Of a DNA stretch of 18,256 nucleotides, positions 14,248 to 18,256 are shown piece after piece. This stretch comes from CAYFRC01 sp050946115 (lineage in GTDB: Bacteria; Bacillota; Clostridia; Christensenellales; Aristaeellaceae). The DNA is taken from positions 1 through 18,256 of the forward strand of contig JBMNUF010000033.1 of assembly GCA_050946115.1 (NCBI GenBank). The letters are read 5' to 3'. The position numbers and the translations under genes are program-made. How positions within the stretch are numbered: position 1 is the stretch's first letter; the number at the start of each line of letters is the position of its first letter. Under the pieces are notes generated by a model, which saw only the letters and a list, made by a program, of their open reading frames with translations, made no database searches and was not told the origin of the DNA.

Positions 14248-15492
14248 TCAGTCGAGCGCGTAGTCGCCCTCCGCCTTGTCCGTCCTCGCAAGCCAGCGCC
14301 CGCCTGTGAAATCGGGAAACGCCACGGGGGCGCTGCCCAATGCGATGGATTGTTCGCTCAGGGGCGTGACCGCCATCCACGTCGCCGCATCGTACACGTC
14401 AATCGGCGGATTCGTGCCGTTCTGCACGGATTCGACGAACGCGCGCAGACACAGATAGTCCATGCCGCCGTGGCCGCCGCGAAGCCCGAACCGCTCGTAT
14501 TCCCTCCAGAGGGCGGGCTTGTACTGTGCCATGCAGGCTTCGTCGGGCGTCCAACCTTCTTCCGTATAGGTGTCCTCTTCGGGCGCCTTGGGGTCGTCCT
14601 CGATGTAGAGGGCGCGCTTGTCCTCCATCCAAATGCCCTTTGTTCCCATAATCTGCCCGCCGCGCGAATACGGGCGGGGGAGCGTGCAGGAATGCGTGAG
14701 TTGAATGGTCTCGCCGTTTGCGCATTGGATGAGCGTCGTCACGATGTCGCCCTGATTGACCTTCGCATTGCAAAGCGGAGAATCCGGGCGGTTCGCCTTG
14801 AGCCATTCGGAAAGCCCTGCGGCCTTCGAAGCCATGCTGACCAAGGAAACCATGCGGTTCCCGCGGTTGATGTTTAGATACTTCGCGATGGGACCCAGTT
14901 CGTGCGTGGGGTACAATTCGCCGTTTCGGTTCAGAAAGTGGCGCAGGCGGTAATGGCGGCGGGTGTCGCCCTTGCCGATTCCGGCGCGCAGATCGTGCAG
15001 ATAGCCGCCCGCGCAGTGGACGATCTCGCCGAAGACGCCCTTGCGAACCATTTCGAGCAGCGTCATCTCGACATCGTTATAGCAGCAGTTTTCAAGCAGC
15101 ATACAGGGAACGCCGGTCTCATCGCTGGTTTGGACGAGGGAAAAGCATTCCTCGACCGAAGATGCGCCGCCGACCTCCATCGCGACGCGCTTTCCCGCGC
15201 GCATGGAGAAATTCGCAATCATGGTGTGCGTTTCCCAGCCCGTCATGACGACGACCGCCTCTACATCCTCGCGCGAAATCGCCTCTTTATAATCCGTCGT
15301 GCTGAAGGGGACAAAGCCCTGCGCCTTTTCGCAGATGTCAAGCCCTTTTTGCACGCGGTCTTCATATAGGTCGCACACGGCGCGGACGCGCACGTCGGGC
15401 ATGGAAAGCAGCGTCTGCATCTGTCCGCAGCCCCTGCCGCCGAGCCCGATGATCGCCAGGGATATTTCCCGCCCCTTATCTCCCATTGCCAA
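14248..15492 (-). CDS. GH109-like Gfo/Idh/MocA-family protein
   Basis: About 414 residues with an N-terminal NAD-binding Rossmann fold (AIIGLGGRG, residues 13-21; AVCDLYEDR after the second strand) and a Gfo/Idh/MocA-type C-terminal domain. Several blocks resemble family GH109, the NAD-dependent alpha-N-acetylgalactosaminidases: LLENCCYNDVE, GGYLHDLRAG, NGELYPTHELGPIAKYL with His197, NINRGNRM, LPRPYSRGG, and GGHGGMDYL with His341. These enzymes cleave by transient oxidation. There is no signal peptide, so it should be cytoplasmic. The start is uncertain. TTG at 15492 is 11 bases after GGAGG, ATG at 15486 is 17 bases after it, and an out-of-frame ATG at 15499 has the better spacing. It stands alone, divergent from pepF. 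A plain sugar dehydrogenase remains possible. Confidence 0.88.
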   Translation of the reverse strand: MAMGDKGREISLAIIGLGGRGCGQMQTLLSMPDVRVRAVCDLYEDRVQKGLDICEKAQGFVPFSTTDYKEAISREDVEAVVVMTGWETHTMIANFSMRAGKRVAMEVGGASSVEECFSLVQTSDETGVPCMLLENCCYNDVEMTLLEMVRKGVFGEIVHCAGGYLHDLRAGIGKGDTRRHYRLRHFLNRNGELYPTHELGPIAKYLNINRGNRMVSLVSMASKAAGLSEWLKANRPDSPLCNAKVNQGDIVTTLIQCANGETIQLTHSCTLPRPYSRGGQIMGTKGIWMEDKRALYIEDDPKAPEEDTYTEEGWTPDEACMAQYKPALWREYERFGLRGGHGGMDYLCLRAFVESVQNGTNPPIDVYDAATWMAVTPLSEQSIALGSAPVAFPDFTGGRWLARTDKAEGDYALD

Positions 15493-15496
15493 ACGG

Positions 15497-15508
15497 CATC
15501 AAACCTCC
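15497..15508 (-). promoter_or_regulatory. Shine-Dalgarno and out-of-frame ATG before the GH109-like gene
   Basis: GGAGG (15504-15508) is 4 bases from an ATG (15497-15499) that opens an 8-codon frame (MPFGNGR then TAA) overlapping the true gene start. The true frame begins with TTG at 15492 or ATG at 15486. Confidence 0.55.
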
Positions 15509-15527
15509 GATACTTTGAGCTATATAT

Positions 15528-15533
15528 ATTATA
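15528..15533 (-). promoter_or_regulatory. Extended -10 promoter of the GH109-like gene
   Basis: Consensus TATAAT on the minus strand is preceded by TGA (extended -10), about 36 bases before the TTG start. The -35 is weak. It diverges from the pepF promoter. Confidence 0.6.
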
Positions 15534-15565
15534 TCAAATCGCGCGGAAAAAGGAAAGCGTTTTAC

Positions 15566-15594
15566 TGGACAGAAATGCGTTTTTGTGATAAAAT
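15566..15594 (+). promoter_or_regulatory. Promoter of pepF
   Basis: TGGACA (15566-15571), a 17-base spacer, then TAAAAT (15589-15594), 33 bases before the chosen pepF start. Confidence 0.65.
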
Positions 15595-15627
15595 CCAAGA
15601 CAAATTCCGATGAGGAGGCTTTGCCCT

Positions 15628-17412
15628 ATGGAAAACATCCGGCGCGAAATGCGCAAGACAGAAGATACGTGGAAGTTGGAAGATATTTTTGGGTCGAACG
15701 ATATGTGGGAGGAGGCGTTTCGACGCGCCGCGCAAGCGATTCCGAATCTCAAGCGGTTTGAGGGGCGCTTATCCGAACTGAGTGTGCTCGAAGAAGCCTG
15801 TCGCGCGGCATTCGCATTGGCGCGGGAATTGGAAGCGCTGTTTGCATACGCGCGGATGCGGCGCGACGAGGACAACGGCGTTTCGCTCTATCAGGGAATG
15901 GCAGACAGGGCGCAGACGCTCTTTACGGACTTCGGAACGGCGACCTCGTTTATCGCGCCGGAGCTCTTGGCGTGCAGGGAGGAGTATCTCGAGGAAGCGG
16001 TGCGCGCGCCCGAACTTTCGGACTACAGGATGTTCTTGGACGGCATCATCCGCCGCAGGGCGCACACGCTCTCCAAGGAGGAGGAGCGCGTAGTCGCGAT
16101 GGCGGGCGAAATGGGCGCATCTCCGTCCACTATTTACGATATGCTGACGGACGCGGACATGAAATTCCCCAAAATATCGGGCGAAGACGGAGAAGAAGTG
16201 GAGCTGACGCACGCAAACTACATCCCGCTCATGATGTCGCGCGACCGAAAGGTGCGTAAAGGCGCGTTCGAGGCGCTATACGGCACGTACGCCTCCTTCA
16301 GCGCGACGATTCCGGCGATCTATGCCGCGAGCGTCAAGAGCGATATATTTTCCGTGCGGACGGGGAGATTCGCCACGTGTTTGGAAGCCGCGCTTTATCC
16401 CGACAACATCGATCTGTCCGTATACAAAAACCTCATCTCGGCGGTACACAACCACCTGTCCGGGCTCAACCGCTATTTGACGATCAACGCGCGCGCCTTG
16501 GGGCTTTCCGAAATGCATATGTACGATGTGTACGCCCCCGCGACAAAGGGCTTTGATATCAACCTTCCTTTCGACAAGGCGTACGACTTGGTCGTGGACT
16601 GCTTAAAAGTGTTGGGCGGGGACTATCAGGAAGTGCTGCGCCGCGCAAAGGACGAGCGGTGGATCGATCCCTATCCGAACGTCGGAAAAACCTCCGGCGC
16701 GTATTCTTGGGGCACCTACGATTCACACCCCTACGTGCTGCTCAACTACGCGCAGACCTTGGACGGCTTGCAGACTGTCGCGCATGAGATGGGGCATTCC
16801 ATGCACACGTTCTATTCTGCGAAGGCGCAGCCGTTCCCGCTCGCGGAGTATTCGCTGTTCGTGGCGGAGGTCGCCTCCACCGTAAACGAGGTGCTCGTGC
16901 TCATGGAGCTTTTGGAGCGCTATCCCGAAAAAGACGCGCAGGCATATCTTTTGAACAACCTGCTCGATTCCTATAGGACGACGCTTTTCAGGCAGACGCA
17001 GTTCGCGGAATTTGAGATGCGCTCGCACGAGATGGCGGAGGGCGGTGAACCCTTAAACGCCGACACGCTGAACCGCGAATACGGCGCGATCAACGCCCTG
17101 TACTATCATTCGGTCGTGCAGGACGAGGAGATCCGCTGCGAGTGGATGCGCATCCCGCATTTTTATCGCGCGTTTTACGTCTACAAATACGCGACGGGCT
17201 TTTCCGCCGCGATGGCGCTCGCCTCGAAAATCCGAAAAGAGGGTGCGCCCGCGGTCGAGGCGTACAAGAAGTTCCTTTCGGCGGGGTGCAGCCTGTATCC
17301 CATAGAAGCGCTCAAACTCGCCGGCATCGATATGTCCAAGCCCGAGCCGGTGGAAGAGGCGTTGGCGATGTTCGAGCGATTGGTGGAGCGGTACGAAAAG
17401 GTTATGGAGTAA
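15628..17412 (+). CDS. pepF: Oligoendopeptidase F (M3B zinc metallopeptidase)
   Basis: A cytoplasmic zinc peptidase that degrades short peptides, of 594 residues, the usual PepF length. The zinc-binding HEMGH motif is at residues 386-390 in TVAHEMGHSMHTFYS, and the third ligand Glu414 lies in FVAEVASTVNE, 28 residues after the first His as expected. Other PepF features are KTSGAYSWGTYDSHPYVLLNY upstream of the zinc site, FRQTQFAEFE downstream, and KYATGFSAAMALASKI near the end. An ATG at 15610 is in frame, but the Shine-Dalgarno GAGGAGG (15612-15618) lies after it and 9 bases before ATG 15628, so 15628 is chosen. There is no signal peptide. It is a single-gene unit with its own promoter and a likely terminator; the neighbours do not suggest a special substrate. 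Confidence 0.97.
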   Translation: MENIRREMRKTEDTWKLEDIFGSNDMWEEAFRRAAQAIPNLKRFEGRLSELSVLEEACRAAFALARELEALFAYARMRRDEDNGVSLYQGMADRAQTLFTDFGTATSFIAPELLACREEYLEEAVRAPELSDYRMFLDGIIRRRAHTLSKEEERVVAMAGEMGASPSTIYDMLTDADMKFPKISGEDGEEVELTHANYIPLMMSRDRKVRKGAFEALYGTYASFSATIPAIYAASVKSDIFSVRTGRFATCLEAALYPDNIDLSVYKNLISAVHNHLSGLNRYLTINARALGLSEMHMYDVYAPATKGFDINLPFDKAYDLVVDCLKVLGGDYQEVLRRAKDERWIDPYPNVGKTSGAYSWGTYDSHPYVLLNYAQTLDGLQTVAHEMGHSMHTFYSAKAQPFPLAEYSLFVAEVASTVNEVLVLMELLERYPEKDAQAYLLNNLLDSYRTTLFRQTQFAEFEMRSHEMAEGGEPLNADTLNREYGAINALYYHSVVQDEEIRCEWMRIPHFYRAFYVYKYATGFSAAMALASKIRKEGAPAVEAYKKFLSAGCSLYPIEALKLAGIDMSKPEPVEEALAMFERLVERYEKVME

Positions 17413-17425
17413 GATAATGCAAACG

Positions 17426-17457
17426 GGCGGCTGCAAAAGTGCGGTCGCCTGATTTTG
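17426..17457 (+). terminator. Probable terminator of pepF
   Basis: GGCGGCTGCA (17426-17435) pairs with TGCGGTCGCC (17440-17449) over 10 bp including two G-U pairs, with loop AAAG, followed by a short GATTTT run. It starts 13 bases after the pepF stop. The U-tract is weak. Confidence 0.6.
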
Positions 17458-17489
17458 GTAATGAGAGAAGAATCGCGCATCTCCAATGC

Positions 17490-17518
17490 TTGACAGCACC
17501 TATTGCACTTGGTATACT
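17490..17518 (+). promoter_or_regulatory. Promoter of the truncated DUF262 gene
   Basis: Consensus TTGACA (17490-17495), a 17-base spacer, then TATACT (17513-17518) with an extended TGG just before it. It lies about 37 bases before the ATG at 17556. Confidence 0.82.
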
Positions 17519-17555
17519 ATTAGTACAAAAGAGACATAATTGAATAATCAGATGA

Positions 17556-18014
17556 ATGGACGCAGATAAAGTAAGAAAGAGGGAAGTTGCGGTGCAGGAG
17601 ATTTACAGCAACACCACGTTTAACGTCAGTCATCTTATCAGTAAGATTAAGACCGGCGAATTGGGTCTGCCAGAGCTCCAGCGCCCGTTTGTCTGGAAAG
17701 ATACCAAGGTTCGCGATCTGCTCGATTCTATGATAAAAGGCTATCCCGTAGGCTATCTGATGCTATGGAAATGCCCGAATTCCGACAGCAATCGGGTCAT
17801 CGGGACGGGCGCGCACAATTATGATTCTCCGGGAGAAGTCATCATTGATGGGCAGCAAAGACTTACTTCTCTGTATGCCGTCATGCAAGGAGAAAAAGTT
17901 CTCAACTCGAAATATGAGGAAAGAACTATAGTGATTTCGTATTGTCCGCTGAAAAACAAATTTGAAGTGGGTACATCAGCTACAAGGCGTGATCCGGAAT
18001 GGATAGATATATGA
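17556..18014 (+). pseudogene. DUF262-domain protein, N-terminal fragment
   Basis: Only 152 codons of a family that usually runs to several hundred. The DUF262 hallmarks are present: LPELQRPFVWKDTKVRDLLDSM (residues 38-59; QRPF-W motif) and VIIDGQQRLTSLYAVM (the DGQQR nucleotide-site motif of the ParB/sulfiredoxin-like fold). DUF262 is the N-terminal domain of GmrS/GmrSD-type modified-DNA restriction proteins and related defence proteins. The frame stops abruptly after RRDPEWIDI, where the domain normally continues, and IS5-type sequence follows, so insertion probably cut it. The DUF1524 HNH nuclease part is absent. ATG 17556 lacks a clear Shine-Dalgarno; GTG at 17592, after GAGGGAAG, is an alternative start. 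By eye, base composition is more AT-rich than neighbouring genes, as in acquired DNA. Functional output is unlikely. Confidence 0.8.
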
Positions 18015-18117
18015 TATTACGGCGCTTTATACAGCTGCCAGCTCCAGGCGTTTCATAAACAATTTCATTAGGGATATACCGCACAAAGCAGAAGATGACG
18101 AAGCTCTATGAGTATGG

Positions 18118-18123
18118 TATAAT
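18118..18123 (+). promoter_or_regulatory. -10 element upstream of the IS5-like transposase
   Basis: TATAAT preceded by TGG (extended -10), 17 bases before the putative transposase ATG at 18141. No good -35 was found. Confidence 0.45.
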
Positions 18124-18140
18124 AGCAACTGAACAAGCAG

Positions 18141-18256
18141 ATGACGCTGAGCCTGCTTAGCGACGAACTGGCGTAGGCAAGCACGAAGAAGAAAGAATTT
18201 CTGGCAAACATGAACAGGATTATTCCGTGGTCAGAGTGGGTAGCGATGGTAGAGCC
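18141..18256 (+). pseudogene. IS5-family transposase start with amber codon, cut by window edge
   Basis: From ATG 18141 the frame reads MTLSLLSDELA, then TAG (18174-18176), then ASTKKKEFLANMNRIIPW and SEWVAMVEP to the window edge. This matches the start of IS5-family transposases of the type MxxLSxELAQxxTKKKEFLxxMxxIIPWxEW, where Gln usually stands at the TAG position. The amber codon suggests a dead copy. The left IS end must lie between about 18012 and 18117, close to where the DUF262 frame is lost, but its inverted repeat cannot be defined without the other end. The rest of the transposase is outside the window. Confidence 0.75.

Noticed and set aside
1..18256. CRISPR array or phage module
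   Set aside because: No regularly spaced direct repeats and no phage structural or integrase genes were seen; mobile DNA is limited to IS remnants.

Overview
This window looks like a chromosomal segment from a moderately GC-rich Firmicute of the clostridial type. The clues are strong AGGAGG-type ribosome binding sites, textbook sigma-A promoters, tandem ArgR-type operators, a LytR-CpsA-Psr (LCP) wall enzyme, oligoendopeptidase F, and clostridial-style IS256, IS30 and IS5 remnants. The species cannot be fixed from the sequence alone.

Layout. 1-773 is insertion-sequence debris: an IS256-type transposase fragment on the minus strand and an IS30-type fragment on the plus strand, joined by a long inverted repeat. 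812-1091 is a complete tRNA-Ser(TGA)/tRNA-Ser(GCT) unit with promoter and terminator. 1257-2167 is a promoter and an SDR oxidoreductase gene. 2219-3096 is a pRiA4b ORF-3-like gene on the minus strand with an in-frame TGA and its own promoter and terminator. 3125-8218 is a minus-strand arginine-type operon: argF, then one 1339-codon gene that fuses carbamoyl-phosphate synthase large subunit (CarB) to diaminopimelate epimerase (DapF). It is driven by a promoter overlapped by two ARG boxes. 8245-11416 is the divergent glgB-galM operon (eukaryote-type glycogen branching enzyme, aldose 1-epimerase), ending in a bidirectional terminator. 11418-14155 is a three-gene minus-strand envelope operon: CrtO-like acyltransferase, membrane GT2 glycosyltransferase, LCP ligase. 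14248-15533 is a GH109-like NAD-dependent glycosidase/oxidoreductase. 15566-17457 is pepF. 17490-18014 is a DUF262 gene cut short, followed by the start of an IS5-type transposase that carries an amber codon.

How the genes work together. ArgF and CarB sit on consecutive steps: CarB makes carbamoyl phosphate and ArgF uses it to convert ornithine to citrulline, so ArgR control makes sense. The unusual part is DapF, a lysine/peptidoglycan enzyme, fused in frame to the CarB C-terminus and so placed under the same arginine control. This DapF half has Ala where the first catalytic Cys is expected, while its other active-site motifs are intact. No carA (glutaminase subunit) is present here. The CrtO-like/GT2/LCP trio suggests synthesis, acylation and wall attachment of an envelope glycan or glycolipid, with no carotenoid genes nearby. 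glgB-galM is a storage-polysaccharide/sugar module.

The most promising items are the CarB-DapF fusion with its altered active site, the ArgR link to it, and the CrtO-GT2-LCP cassette. Family calls come from reading motifs by eye; no database search was run.
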